64,000 nt of DNA, from assembly GCF_008710155.1 (NCBI RefSeq), contig NZ_VYPZ01000017.1, positions 1 through 64,000 on the forward strand. The letters are read 5' to 3'. Under the pieces are notes generated by a model, which saw nothing but the letters and a program-made list of their open reading frames with translations, searched no databases and was not told the DNA's origin. The position numbers and the translations under genes were made by a program. Positions 9,707 to 19,087 of the stretch are shown here, piece after piece. The first letter of the stretch is position 1. Every line of letters starts with the position of its first letter. This DNA is from Sphingobium limneticum (GTDB lineage Bacteria > Pseudomonadota > Alphaproteobacteria > Sphingomonadales > Sphingomonadaceae).

Positions 9707-10033
9707 ATGGAACACAGAGACAATCATGCGGTGCTGGAAAACGCCCGCCGGGAGGCAAGAAATATGCGCCGCGCTGTTGAAGGCGTCGACAGGACAAATT
9801 TTGTCCGCATCAACGTACAGAAGTTTGAGGCCTTGTCCCTGCTCATCGATGATCTTTGCAAGGTCATCTCCGAAAGAAGCGACCATGATATGGGCGGGAC
9901 GCGCTATTGGGTTCCTCTCCCCGAATTCAGCAAGCTTCGGTCTTCACGCGAAGCTTTGTTGAGCAGGTGCGCGGCGCTTGAAGCAAATCAGAACTGGCAA
10001 ACCGCGTTGCTTCCGCTCGACGATTGGGGTTGA
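9707..10033 (+). CDS. Hypothetical cytoplasmic protein (108 aa)
   Basis: I do not recognise the family. The ATG at 9707 sits 7 nt after GGAGG, a better start than the TTG at 9701. The product is soluble, helix-rich and charged, with heptad-like leucines (FEALSLLIDDLCKVISE) in the middle and an acidic C-terminus ending LPLDDWG. No membrane segment or signal is seen. It has no obvious operon partner and the PilZ gene begins about 390 nt downstream. The codon pattern looks like real coding sequence. Confidence 0.55.
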   Translation: MEHRDNHAVLENARREARNMRRAVEGVDRTNFVRINVQKFEALSLLIDDLCKVISERSDHDMGGTRYWVPLPEFSKLRSSREALLSRCAALEANQNWQTALLPLDDWG

Positions 10034-10420
10034 TTGTCCGACTGCTTCCATGCAGCCTTCTCCTGTTGCCAAGGGTCGCTACGCCTTGCTATCCTGAAAC
10101 ATCGCGGGATGCGGCGGGCAATGCAGGGCGGCTTTGTGAGAACCGCATGTGTCCCGATGACGGATCAGCGTTTCGAAGGGTCGGGACGACGCGCCCGAGT
10201 TTCCATCGAGGGTCCGCGACGTTGGCCTGCACGTTGTGCCGTCAGATACGATGTGAACAGGCCGTGTCTGGTCTGGCCTGGACCAGACAGACCGGTTCCA
10301 CACCGATCGCTGCCCGGTGCTCGGCCCATAAGGGTGTGATCAGGGGCCATCGGTGTGAATCTGCACAATTTACAGGTCCTTAGGATGTTGCAGGTAGGAT
10401 CGACTGGCACAAAGGAAAGA
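10034..10420. other. Intergenic stretch with an 8-bp hairpin
   Basis: No gene is recognised. At 10266-10288 GTCTGGTC pairs with GACCAGAC around a 7-base loop (TGGCCTG). No T-tract follows, so a terminator is doubtful; an operator or cruciform is possible. The end of the stretch carries aaaggaaaga at 10411-10420, the ribosome site of the PilZ gene. Confidence 0.4.
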
Positions 10421-10912
10421 ATGATGTCCGGAGCCATCAACGCTAAGATCGCGCGCGTAGGCCGCATGGGTGAACGTCACAAGATCGGACGGGCCTCCAC
10501 CATGCGCGATCTCGATTTCGTGCCCACCGATGTGATCATAGACGATATTTCGAGCGACGGATGCCGGCTGTCCGCCGTTCACGGCCTCGCGCCCCGCGAC
10601 CGCATCAGCATTGGCTTGCCCGGATTTGGCATGATGACGGCCGATGTGATCTGGGCCGGGGACGGGTCGGCAGGTATCAGGTTCAATGCGCCGCTCGGCC
10701 CCTATGATATCGCTGGGATCAGAGCGGCTGATACTGTCATCGCGGCACCGTTTCCAGCCTGCGCTGCGCCAAGAACAGAAAGCGCCCGCGTGGAAGGCTG
10801 GTCGCTTTCCAAACGCGCCCGAAGCCTGGTCATTTCAGCCGCTGCGTTGGCAGCATGGGCGCTGGGCGCTGGCGGCGCCTGGCTTGGCATACGCCTGGCT
10901 GGTTTCTTCTGA
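10421..10912 (+). CDS. PilZ-domain protein with C-terminal membrane helix
   Basis: A 163-residue product. Residues ~20-95 fit the PilZ fold: an arginine-bearing N-terminal stretch (ERHKIGRAST) then IIDDISSDGCRL, matching the D/NxSxxG pattern that binds cyclic di-GMP, followed by the beta-barrel segment ADVIWAGDGSAGIRF. A hydrophobic helix near the C-terminus (about residues 136-158) would anchor it in the membrane. Two adjacent ATGs (10421, 10424) follow aaaggaaag; an upstream GTG at 10355 lacks such a site. Family knowledge links PilZ proteins to EPS and motility control, so it may sense c-di-GMP for this locus, but the strict RxxxR motif is not clear here. Confidence 0.75.
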   Translation: MMSGAINAKIARVGRMGERHKIGRASTMRDLDFVPTDVIIDDISSDGCRLSAVHGLAPRDRISIGLPGFGMMTADVIWAGDGSAGIRFNAPLGPYDIAGIRAADTVIAAPFPACAAPRTESARVEGWSLSKRARSLVISAAALAAWALGAGGAWLGIRLAGFF

Positions 10913-11493
10913 CAGATTGGTCGCAGGCCTCCGTCTTTCCGGAAGGGCAGACAGACTGGACCGACCGGCAGGCAAATGGCAGGCGCAAGCCCGAGCAGTC
11001 ATCTCGCCCCGTATTCGCTCACCAATGACAACCGGATCGAAGCGGCGCGCATGCCATCAACCGATCAATCCACAGTCGCTTCCGCCCGCAGCGGCCCCTG
11101 GTCCGCGGTTCCCAAATCAATGGCGTCTATCGCGTGCCTGACGGCATCTGCGACTACCCTTGCCAACGGCCTGGCAAACATCATCTGCGCCCGCTGAGGC
11201 ACTCGCGTTTGGCGAAGCCTTGTCCGAGGCACGCTGGGCCAACCAACGTAGCCATAAGGACAGTGCGCGGCGCCCTCTGCTGCACCTTTGCGCCTGCCCG
11301 ATTGCAACCAGCCCGCTCAAAGGGGGCCGGTCTTCCTCGTAAGGCGCGGCGGGAACATGGGACAGGTCGGTGGCTTGAGACACGCAGGCGCGCCAGCGCC
11401 GCTTGCGGTGGATCGGCCTGCTACCGAAACATGCTCCACGCCTGACACGATCGCGGCCTGGCTACACTTTCCCTGACCGAAGGATCGGCCGGA
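10913..11493. other. Gene-poor stretch between PilZ gene and GMC operon
   Basis: About 580 bases. Reading frames on both strands are present but of low-complexity composition (Ala/Arg/Pro/Ser) with no recognisable domain. I see no RNA gene, repeat or T-rich terminator. Confidence 0.4.
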
Positions 11494-11937
11494 CTATATG
11501 GTTTGCTCTGGCTCTGCGATCCGGGCGAACGGGCTCGTGCAGGCTTCCCCGCCTACAAATGTGACCGCGTCAGTTCTGGGATTGATCTTGAGATAGTCCG
11601 TCCGCGTGAGAAATGCAGTTACCACGCGCCGTTCGTATTTCTGGTAGCTTTCGCTCATTCGTGAGGGCGCCAGCCTCAACAATGTATCGGGATCCGTGAT
11701 CGCCACCATATGATAGAGAGCGAATCTTACTCGCCCCTTGTCATGTGGCTCCTCCAGATCTTCTATCAGGGCCTCAAAATGGTCGTCGGCCATTTTGAAG
11801 TCGCCTACAGATCGCCGGATAATTGTTCGCACAAGTTCCTCACGATCATCGGCGAGAAAACCGACACCGGCCATTGCAGCAGCTCCTCCGACTGCTATCA
11901 GGGCCGCCACTGTCTGGCGGCGAGTTAGAGCGCCCAT
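11494..11937 (-). CDS. Tat-exported small subunit of a GMC sugar dehydrogenase (putative)
   Basis: The 147-residue product starts MGALTRRQTVAALIAVGG, a twin-arginine signal (RRQTVAAL) before a hydrophobic core. The mature part is helical and resembles the gluconate 2-dehydrogenase subunit-3 type, whose members chaperone the FAD subunit through the Tat pathway. The gene follows the GMC oxidoreductase gene with a 13-nt gap on the same strand. The large subunit has no signal of its own, which fits hitch-hiking export. No cytochrome c subunit follows, so the electron acceptor is unknown. The family assignment rests on context and the Tat motif. Confidence 0.65.
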   Translation of the reverse strand: MGALTRRQTVAALIAVGGAAAMAGVGFLADDREELVRTIIRRSVGDFKMADDHFEALIEDLEEPHDKGRVRFALYHMVAITDPDTLLRLAPSRMSESYQKYERRVVTAFLTRTDYLKINPRTDAVTFVGGEACTSPFARIAEPEQTI

Positions 11938-11950
11938 GCCTTGATATCCT

Positions 11951-13393
11951 TTAGATGAGGCTAGCTGCCCGAAGCGACAGCGCTGCGGCCGTGAGGCTCG
12001 GATTGGCTATTCCGCACGTTGGAAACGACGAAGTGCCCACAACCGTCAGATTCCGCCACCGGTGGTGCACCATCTTTTCATCAATGACAGACGTGCGAGG
12101 GTCCTTGCCCATCCGCAGGGTTCCTTGAAGATGGGACTCGGTAGCCCGCTGCGAACGGAAGGAAATCTCCTCGACCGGAAGGGGATCAAGCAACCTCGGA
12201 AGCTCGGCCAGCGCCCGCTCCTGACCCCGCCTGGCGTAGTCAGACGGGCCGGCGTACGTTACGACTGCCTCACCGGCGCTGTCGACAGTGACTTTGTTGT
12301 GATCTTCGACCGCCTCCTCGATGACGATCATGAGCGGCAGCGTCTGGCGCCATTTGCCAGGTGTCGCGCGCAAACCATGCGTCCAGCGGTTGTCGAAATA
12401 GACCAGTGCAGCGCCGGCGGTCCGACGGTGATCCCCGTCATAAAGACCATAATTCAGCCCGCTCGTAATCGTGCTGCCATCGAAATTGTCCACTCCGTCC
12501 AGGAACACTTCAACGTCGCAACCGTAAGTTTCGTGCAGGCCGGCTCCGGTCAGTTCATCAGCCATGTCGGAGCGATGCAGGATCGCGGGACTGTGAATTG
12601 CGTTTGCACCCAGAACGAACCGGTCGCCGCTGACCCGCACTTCCTTACCGCCGGTTTCCACTATGGCGGCGACGACAACATTCCCTCGCGTTTCAAGCCG
12701 AACGACCTTTGCGTCCAGCGCCAGCTTCACCGCGTCGTTATCATAGAGCTCGATCAGGCCATTGTTCAGCGTGAATTTGGCGTCGACCGGACAGAGCGTG
12801 CAACGGAAGCTGGCGCAGCACCCCGGTCGTCGCTCGGTTGCAACGCGAGCACGTGCGGTTGGCATGGGAAAATGCTGGTCAGGCTGCGCGGCCGCCATCA
12901 ATTTGTCCGGCGTTGTGAACAAATGGGGTGGTTGCGGAAAAGGGGTCGAGCGGGGCAGAATCTTGCCCATCCTGTCGTCGCCGGATATCGACATGATTTC
13001 TTCAGCGGCAGCATAATAGGGCTCAAGCTCGTCATAGCCAAATGGCCAATCCATGCCTACGCCATATTTGGATCGCAGCTTGAAATCGCTGGGATGGAAC
13101 CGCGGTGTCTGGGCAAACCAGCAATTGGTTCCGCCGCCCAGGCCGACAGTGAAGTTCCAGGGCTTTGAAGATTTGGAAACGAATGTCTTGTGAGCAGGGA
13201 TATCACTATGCCGGTCCTGCTCGATTTGCCAGTCGTGCGGCCTATGCTTTCCCCACTCCAGGACAAGAATGTTCGAATGGGCGCCGCTATTCAAAAGTCT
13301 ATGCAAATAAAATGAAGAACCAAATCCGGAACCTATGATGACGAGATCATAGGCATTGCCGCTCGCACTGCCAAGGTCGATTATGTTGGGCAT
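11951..13393 (-). CDS. GMC-family FAD oxidoreductase (sugar/alcohol dehydrogenase large subunit)
   Basis: The 480-residue product has the FAD dinucleotide motif GSGFGSS at residues ~21-27 after VIIG. It has a second FAD-contacting stretch, GLGGGTNCW, near residue 84 and the GMC C-terminal domain with the catalytic His in TESHLQGTLRMG and the Asn in ANPSLT. Such enzymes oxidise sugars, polyols or sugar acids in the periplasm when paired with a Tat small subunit, here encoded 13 nt downstream. A cysteine cluster (GCCASFRCTLCP, around residue 200) is conspicuous and could bind an Fe-S cluster, as in fructose dehydrogenase/pyranose-type relatives. The substrate cannot be read from the sequence. 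Confidence 0.85.
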   Translation of the reverse strand: MPNIIDLGSASGNAYDLVIIGSGFGSSFYLHRLLNSGAHSNILVLEWGKHRPHDWQIEQDRHSDIPAHKTFVSKSSKPWNFTVGLGGGTNCWFAQTPRFHPSDFKLRSKYGVGMDWPFGYDELEPYYAAAEEIMSISGDDRMGKILPRSTPFPQPPHLFTTPDKLMAAAQPDQHFPMPTARARVATERRPGCCASFRCTLCPVDAKFTLNNGLIELYDNDAVKLALDAKVVRLETRGNVVVAAIVETGGKEVRVSGDRFVLGANAIHSPAILHRSDMADELTGAGLHETYGCDVEVFLDGVDNFDGSTITSGLNYGLYDGDHRRTAGAALVYFDNRWTHGLRATPGKWRQTLPLMIVIEEAVEDHNKVTVDSAGEAVVTYAGPSDYARRGQERALAELPRLLDPLPVEEISFRSQRATESHLQGTLRMGKDPRTSVIDEKMVHHRWRNLTVVGTSSFPTCGIANPSLTAAALSLRAASLI

Positions 13394-13581
13394 AGTTTGA
13401 TCAGGCGCTCCAGAGGATTATGCACGCTTGCCGCGAACATCGGTTTGAAGTCAAGGTATGACTTCGCTATTCTTCATTACTGAAGTGCAATTTGTCCGAT
13501 TGCGATACATTATTGGCAGAGTAATATGCGCCGACCAGCCCGTATGATCGCCAGCTGTATCGGGTACGAATAGTGGCGGGT

Positions 13582-13974
13582 TCAACAGGGGTTGTGCCAG
13601 AACATGCCATGGCCCAGTTTCGACCAGCACTTCTCGAGGTGGCGATCATCGATGGCAAAGCCGTAACCCCACCCTCCATCGAGAAACGGCTTGGTCGTGA
13701 TGTCCACCGTGCCATAGCCGACGGTAACAAATTCCGGGTTCAGCTTCGCGATCGCCGACGGCCACTGGTCTTTGGGAATGTAAATCCAGTCTTGCGTCGC
13801 CCGTACCGGATGAGCCGCCATCAGGAGCCGCGCATCGGCCGCGACCGCCTTGAGCGTGATCTGGTTATGCGTAGGCCGCGGCGAAGCGCTATATATTCCA
13901 AGCGCGATCAAGACGATGATTGGAAATCCAGCGCGTAAGTATCTGCTTGATCGGGCGTATCTCGGCACATCCAT
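13582..13974 (-). CDS. Hypothetical membrane-anchored protein (130 aa)
   Basis: I do not recognise the family. I prefer the ATG at 13974 (MDVPRYARSSRYLR) over one 69 nt upstream because it places a basic N-terminus directly before a hydrophobic helix (FPIIVLIALGIYSA, about residues 16-29), giving an N-in anchor or uncleaved signal. The rest is polar with aromatic motifs (TQDWIYIPKDQWP, GGWGYGFAIDDRHL) and a C-terminal WHNPC. It lies about 190 nt upstream of the GMC gene on the same strand, so co-transcription is possible. Confidence 0.5.
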   Translation of the reverse strand: MDVPRYARSSRYLRAGFPIIVLIALGIYSASPRPTHNQITLKAVAADARLLMAAHPVRATQDWIYIPKDQWPSAIAKLNPEFVTVGYGTVDITTKPFLDGGWGYGFAIDDRHLEKCWSKLGHGMFWHNPC

Positions 13975-14226
13975 AAAATGGAGCCTACACCTGCCTGAAA
14001 TGTCTGCAAGTCGATTACCGCGCCACGTCCCTGGCGACATCATGGTGCCGCTCTCGGTCGGCTTGCATGCTCATCATGCCGATAACTTCGCGCCGGATCT
14101 GGGACAGATCCGGTACCCCGGCTGGCAGGGGCCTGTGCGATCAAGGGCAGGTTGTCACACAGAGGACGCCCGAGTCCGGCAGCCCTGTATCCGGTGAAAC
14201 CCGTCCTTCAGGTGGCCGCCAGCTGA

Positions 14227-15597
14227 TCAATAGGCTTTCTTATGCACCACAACCCCGGCAGTTGCCAGAAGTATGCCGATATCCCTGAGTATTGACCAGT
14301 TTCTCAGATACTCCAGATCGTATCGTAAACGCTCGGTCAGATCGCGATGCGTATCTGTTGCGCCCCTGAAGCCTCTCACCTGGGCAAGGCCGGTAATGCC
14401 GGGCTTGGTTGAATGCCGGAGCCAATAACGGACATCGACATGCCAGAACAGATCGTTGCCGGCCTTCGATCCCAGAGCATGCGGCCGCGGACCAACAAGG
14501 GACATCTCGCCTCGCAGAACGTTGAAGAGTTGCGGCAGCTCATCAACCGAGGTCGCACGAATGATGCGGCCTACTCGCGTGATCCTGTGATCATCGCGCG
14601 AGGCGGACTGGACACCGTTCATGTCCGTCGCCTCGTTCCGCATGCTCCGAAACTTGAAAACATAGAAGAGCCTGTTACCGCGGCCCATCCGGAGTTGCTT
14701 GAACAGAACCGGGCCCTTGCTGTCAATTTTTATTGCAATGGCGATCACGATAAAAAGAGGAGCCAGGGCAAAGCACAACAGGCATGATATCGTTAAGTCA
14801 AATACTCGCTTTACCATCCGACTTCGTAAATCCAGGGGGCCGGTCGAGACGCGAATGGATGCCGCTTCCAGATCAAGTTTCGAGTGATCAGAAACCACCG
14901 ATTGCAGCTCGGGGATGAGGAGATTTCCTATGCATCCCGCTGCCTGCAAAAACAGGGACCACTGTTCGCGATGATCAATCCGGCAATCCACCAGAACGCG
15001 ATCATATTCCATGATGGTCATGCTGAGCGCGTGCAGTATGACAGGATCGTTGAGGTCGAGCTTCAGGCCAAGCTCCGTGCAGTCCACGACTTCATAACCA
15101 GCCATCTGCCGCAGGCCGACGCCGTCGACGATGAAGAGCTTTCGCACGAAGCGGTCGCCTATGACCCGATCGACAAAAAGAAAAACGGGTATACGCACCA
15201 GCATCAGGAGCGGAAACGACATCGCGCCGCCGAGGAAGAACATCGTCCGGGAGACATTGTCGGTGTATTTGATGACGAAGAAAGCGAATAAGATGATCGC
15301 CATGGTCGACATCAGCGCAAAAATGGCTCTTTGCGTGGACTTTCGCAGGGACTTCATGGAATCCAGCGTGTAGAGCCGACCGTAGAAGCCGACGACCACA
15401 TAGAGCGGAATGAGAACAAGTACCCAGTCCCAGCTATCTCCCGGCGATTGCTCACCAAATCGGATCAGGCTTGCGAGGAGAAAGCTGCCCGACAGCACCA
15501 GCAAGTCCAGAAGCAGCTGAAGCGCATAAACTCCGATACGGACCTGGCTACCGCCGCCGCGAAAATTCGCAACCGCAGCATCCTTTCTGGTCATCAT
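14227..15597 (-). CDS. Polyprenyl-phosphate sugar-1-phosphate transferase (WcaJ/GelB-like)
   Basis: It is the priming enzyme that transfers a hexose-1-phosphate, probably glucose as in sphingans, to undecaprenyl phosphate at the inner membrane. The 456-residue product has four N-terminal hydrophobic helices within residues ~20-140, a nucleotide-binding-like middle, and the PglC-like catalytic domain at about 255-456. That domain contains [25 protein letters not shown], the hallmark KFRSMR and SLVGPRPHA, then [11 protein letters not shown]. Two tandem ATGs (15597, 15594) are likely starts; a frame 48 nt longer lacks a good ribosome site. It is monocistronic here, with 570 nt of unassigned DNA upstream. 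Confidence 0.92.
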   Translation of the reverse strand: MMTRKDAAVANFRGGGSQVRIGVYALQLLLDLLVLSGSFLLASLIRFGEQSPGDSWDWVLVLIPLYVVVGFYGRLYTLDSMKSLRKSTQRAIFALMSTMAIILFAFFVIKYTDNVSRTMFFLGGAMSFPLLMLVRIPVFLFVDRVIGDRFVRKLFIVDGVGLRQMAGYEVVDCTELGLKLDLNDPVILHALSMTIMEYDRVLVDCRIDHREQWSLFLQAAGCIGNLLIPELQSVVSDHSKLDLEAASIRVSTGPLDLRSRMVKRVFDLTISCLLCFALAPLFIVIAIAIKIDSKGPVLFKQLRMGRGNRLFYVFKFRSMRNEATDMNGVQSASRDDHRITRVGRIIRATSVDELPQLFNVLRGEMSLVGPRPHALGSKAGNDLFWHVDVRYWLRHSTKPGITGLAQVRGFRGATDTHRDLTERLRYDLEYLRNWSILRDIGILLATAGVVVHKKAY

Positions 15598-16165
15598 ATG
15601 CACCGTTGACCCCTTCACTCTACCTGCCGGTCCCTCATGACCCAAGTCCCCTTCGGGCCTATTCTTGTTTTGACATCCCTAACGCTACATTCATATTTTC
15701 GCGGCCTAAACCGATTCTTTCAATAGTCCAATCGATTTCTTCGCATGTGCGAAATGCCCCGAATCGGGATTCACCGATCCCGACGAATGCGGGACAGAGC
15801 AGCCGGGCGCGTCCGCCCCGGCGGCGACACCGGAACAGCCCTTTCCTCCATGCCGCCAGAATAGCGGCTGTCCGGGCTGAGGAATGCTGCTTCAAGAATT
15901 TCTGACGCCTTCATCTTCCTGCGGAATGCACCATGAACGACGCCGGCCCTCCGCGCGCCAGGCAACCAGCGTCATGAAGCGTTGAAGCATCTGCACTGTT
16001 CTTATGGAAGTGGAGAAATCGGGGTAGTATTTCCACTCTCTGCCTGCGCCCTCAGCCATGAGCGGTATCATCAGGACAGTTTGACAGCGCAGGGAAAGGC
16101 ATCCGGGACATATCGGGCCGGGGCCGGCCCGCAAGGATCCTGTCAGGCCGGGGCGCATCGCCCTG
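15598..16165. other. Intergenic DNA between TolC-like and GelB-like genes
   Basis: About 570 bases with no convincing gene on either strand. It should contain the promoter of the minus-strand phosphoglycosyltransferase (AT-richer part about 15655-15735), but I could not fix -10/-35 boxes with confidence. Confidence 0.4.
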
Positions 16166-17725
16166 TCAAGGGCGAGGCGCCGGCGGTATGGGCCCAGGAG
16201 GGGTAATGCGCACGCCGGCGCCAGGATCGGTGATCGGACGGTCGTCGACCCGTGGTCCACCTCCAAGGTGATCCAGACCGGAAAGAAGGGGAGTGAGAAG
16301 GGGAGTATCCCCTCTCCCCCGGACCTTTTCAAAATGGACATTCGGATCGTATCGCTCGACATCGGGCACCATCTGCGTGGCGTCCAGCTCACCTACCGCT
16401 GCCAGCAGTCCAGCCCGCAGGATATACTCGTCCGCACGGGCCGAGACATATCCATTACGCACGTTCAGCAGATCGCGCGCGAGATCAAGAACGTCAAGTG
16501 TCGTGCGGGCGCCGGCGGTCTCCTGCTCCACCGCGCCGTCATAGGCCTTGCGCGCCGCCGCTACGGCTCGCTCATAATTCGCAAGCGAGTCGCGCGTCGT
16601 GGCGAGCTGCTGCCAGCTCGATGCTATTGCTTCATTTGTGTCCCGGACGGCCTGGTCAATGAGCCGCCAATCGGCCGAATTCGCCTCCTGCACCTCGCGA
16701 AGGCGCGAAAGACGTAGGTTTCCGTCCAGCAGCGGCATGGTCAGAACTACCTCTCCGCGAAGTTCTGTAGCACGCAGATTATCGGCATAGGGCGTGACAG
16801 AACCATAGCTGCCTGTGCCCCGCAGGTTGATATCCGGGCCGAACTCGGCTCGGACTGCATCGACAGAAGCGCGCGAGATCTTCTCACGGGACTGGGCCGC
16901 CCGGATGACAGGGCTGCGGCGTTCACTCAACGCGTAGGCCTGATCGATCGTCCCGAGCCCGATATCGAGTTCGGTAGGCGGCGCCAACTGGCTCGGCGCC
17001 ATGCCCACCAGCTGCACGAACTGGGCTTCACTGCCGGCCAGTCGCCCCTGAGCCAGCAGCAGCTGCGCCTGGCCCAGTTCGACGCGTGTTTCGATCTGCT
17101 GCAGGTCGGCAGAGGTGATATCGCGCACCTCGTAGCGAGCGCGACTGTCAGTCAGCTGTCGTCCGAGCAGACCAAGATTCTCCTTTGCGATCGACACATT
17201 CTCTCTGTCGCGAATGACCGAGACATAAGCGGTCACCGTGTCGAGAAGCGTCTGGGTCTCGGTAAGGCGCAATGTGTCCCGGGCAAAGGCAATCTCGGCA
17301 ATGGCGATCTTTTCGCCACCTGCACTTCTGCCGGACGTAAAGAGTGGCTGGGTCAATATTGCTGTCGCCGTGCTGGACCATCCCTGGTTGCCTGCCCATC
17401 CCAGGGCGGTCTGGAACCGGTCACGCTGGTATCCATATGATCCTTGCGCGCTGAGATTGAGTCCATAAGCCGCACGCGCCTGAGGCAGCCGGTTATCGGA
17501 CGCACGCACGCGCGCGCGCTGGGAAAGAAGTGTGGGATTGTTCCAGTAGGTCATCCTGATCGCATCGGAGAGTGTCCGGATTTCTCCGGCGACCGGAGCA
17601 ACCGCGTGCGATGGCGGACGCCGCCGCTCCAAACCGGCATCGGGTCCGGCAACCTGTGCCTGGACAGCCGATCCTGCGCAGGCGACAAGCCCCGCAAGAA
17701 GATAGTGATACGCCGTTCGCTGCAT
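16166..17725 (-). CDS. TolC-family outer-membrane efflux protein
   Basis: This is the outer-membrane channel likely used by the T1SS. Starting at the ATG at 17725, the protein has a signal peptide (MQRTAYHYLLAGLVACAG...AVQAQ) and 519 residues. Two long coiled-coil/beta repeats follow, with the family segments SDAIRMTYWNNPTLLSQRAR, LLDTVTAYVSVIRDRENVSIAKENL and TRVELGQAQLLLAQGRL. After the usual TolC end there is an extra ~50-residue proline-rich tail finishing PPGPIPPAPRP, which is unusual. The ABC and HlyD genes lie 1.4 kb away on the other strand, with the acyltransferase gene in between. An upstream in-frame ATG would add 40 unlikely residues. Confidence 0.88.
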   Translation of the reverse strand: MQRTAYHYLLAGLVACAGSAVQAQVAGPDAGLERRRPPSHAVAPVAGEIRTLSDAIRMTYWNNPTLLSQRARVRASDNRLPQARAAYGLNLSAQGSYGYQRDRFQTALGWAGNQGWSSTATAILTQPLFTSGRSAGGEKIAIAEIAFARDTLRLTETQTLLDTVTAYVSVIRDRENVSIAKENLGLLGRQLTDSRARYEVRDITSADLQQIETRVELGQAQLLLAQGRLAGSEAQFVQLVGMAPSQLAPPTELDIGLGTIDQAYALSERRSPVIRAAQSREKISRASVDAVRAEFGPDINLRGTGSYGSVTPYADNLRATELRGEVVLTMPLLDGNLRLSRLREVQEANSADWRLIDQAVRDTNEAIASSWQQLATTRDSLANYERAVAAARKAYDGAVEQETAGARTTLDVLDLARDLLNVRNGYVSARADEYILRAGLLAAVGELDATQMVPDVERYDPNVHFEKVRGRGDTPLLTPLLSGLDHLGGGPRVDDRPITDPGAGVRITPPGPIPPAPRP

Positions 17726-17819
17726 TAGATAAGCCCCCACATGATATATCCCCTGGCTGCTGCGACAGGCTTCGCGCGATAAGGGACTGACTATATTTCC
17801 GCCATGGACGGCCGATCTT

Positions 17820-18950
17820 TCAACCGGCCGGACGCTCATGCCCAAGCCTGTGTGCAGCGCTCGCCTCCCGCAACTCTTCCTTCCGCCCCGTCCGGCGCTT
17901 GTCCCTTATCAGATCCAGCGCCGGCTTTTCGATCAGATGCCAGGAGAAAACGGCTAGCGGAATAACGCACAGGAAGTTGATGGCGGCGAGGATCAGCGCA
18001 TTGTCAAAATCAGCAAGGCTTCCCACCGCCATCATTGCAGGAAAAGCATAAATATAGATACCATAGCTGTAATCGGGCCAACCACCCGAAACGGCGCGCT
18101 TGCGGGCTGACAGGAAACCGCAGCACAAGATGGCATATCCCACAAAGACGGTCTGGACATGGATATTGACGTTCCAGTGATGGGCGATGAGATTGAGGAT
18201 GAACAGCGCCCCAAGCCCGCGCCATGATAATCTGATGTAACCCTTCCATATCCTTGCAGCGATGCCGAGGGCGAACAGCGTCCACAAGCGGTCGATATTC
18301 TCCGCAAAGTACAGCGCGCCCTTCCCTCCGGAAATCCCGATCTGGCTATTGATCGCAGGGACATGACAGGCAAATGCCCCTATCAGCGTTGCAGGCAAGA
18401 TCAGGCGGACCATCCATTTGCGCCCCGACATGCCGACAAGCGCCAACCCGGCAAGGACGAGATAGAACAGGGCTTCCCAGTGGAGCGTCCATAACGACCC
18501 GTTGATGATGCAGGGATGCGCGCCGCACATGATGCCGGACAGGCTGTAATGCCCCCCGAGCAATGTCAGATTATAGAAGACGAACTTCATCGTCTCGCCT
18601 GTCATATAGACGGGAAACGCCAGTGGCGTGACAAGCGCGCCTGCCAGTACCGTGAGCGACACCGACACGAGCAGGCCCGGCATCATACGCGTCAGGCGCG
18701 CCGTTATGAAGCGTCCGGCGTTGGCGCGGCGTTCCAGGCTTCCATAGACAAGAAATCCGCTCAGGAAGAAAAACCCGTCTACGGCATAGACCGAAAGCGG
18801 AACGCCGAGCCAGCGGCTCAGGCCATCCTGACCTGACACATTGTAGACCCGCCAGTAGCAGTGCGTGACAATGACGGCCGAGGCGAGGACCAGCCGGACA
18901 AGCGTCAGGTTATTGCGTTCCGGTCTCAGCCGTTCGTCCGTGATTGTCAT
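17820..18950 (-). CDS. Acyltransferase-3 family membrane protein
   Basis: This 376-residue integral membrane protein has about ten hydrophobic helices. It begins with the AT3 pattern: NNLTLVRLVLASAVIVTH, where the His is the presumed catalytic residue, and GFFFLSGFLVYGSLERR. The LWTLHWEALFYLV segment and a C-terminal SWHLIEKPALD are also typical of OafA/NodX-like enzymes. They move acetyl or other acyl groups from the cytoplasm onto extracytoplasmic glycans, so this is a candidate EPS O-acetylase. It lies 94 nt upstream of the tolC-like gene on the same strand and could share its transcript. The acceptor is unknown. Confidence 0.85.
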   Translation of the reverse strand: MTITDERLRPERNNLTLVRLVLASAVIVTHCYWRVYNVSGQDGLSRWLGVPLSVYAVDGFFFLSGFLVYGSLERRANAGRFITARLTRMMPGLLVSVSLTVLAGALVTPLAFPVYMTGETMKFVFYNLTLLGGHYSLSGIMCGAHPCIINGSLWTLHWEALFYLVLAGLALVGMSGRKWMVRLILPATLIGAFACHVPAINSQIGISGGKGALYFAENIDRLWTLFALGIAARIWKGYIRLSWRGLGALFILNLIAHHWNVNIHVQTVFVGYAILCCGFLSARKRAVSGGWPDYSYGIYIYAFPAMMAVGSLADFDNALILAAINFLCVIPLAVFSWHLIEKPALDLIRDKRRTGRKEELREASAAHRLGHERPAG

Positions 18951-19087
18951 GCCACCCCTGTATCAGCCACCCGTTTTGCGACATATCATCGAATGGAGTG
19001 ATTAGAAATTATTGATTAGAAACGAATTAACTTTAGCACTAGTAGAAGCGTTGTTTCCAACGGAATCGGATCGGTAGGGTAATCAAT

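Noticed and set aside
10266-10288. Hairpin considered as a rho-independent terminator
   Set aside because: No T-tract on either strand and no gene ends close by; listed only within the intergenic note.
12062-13168. 368-codon plus-strand frame
   Set aside because: Lies wholly antisense to the GMC oxidoreductase gene, which has all family motifs; the long frame is a GC-bias effect.
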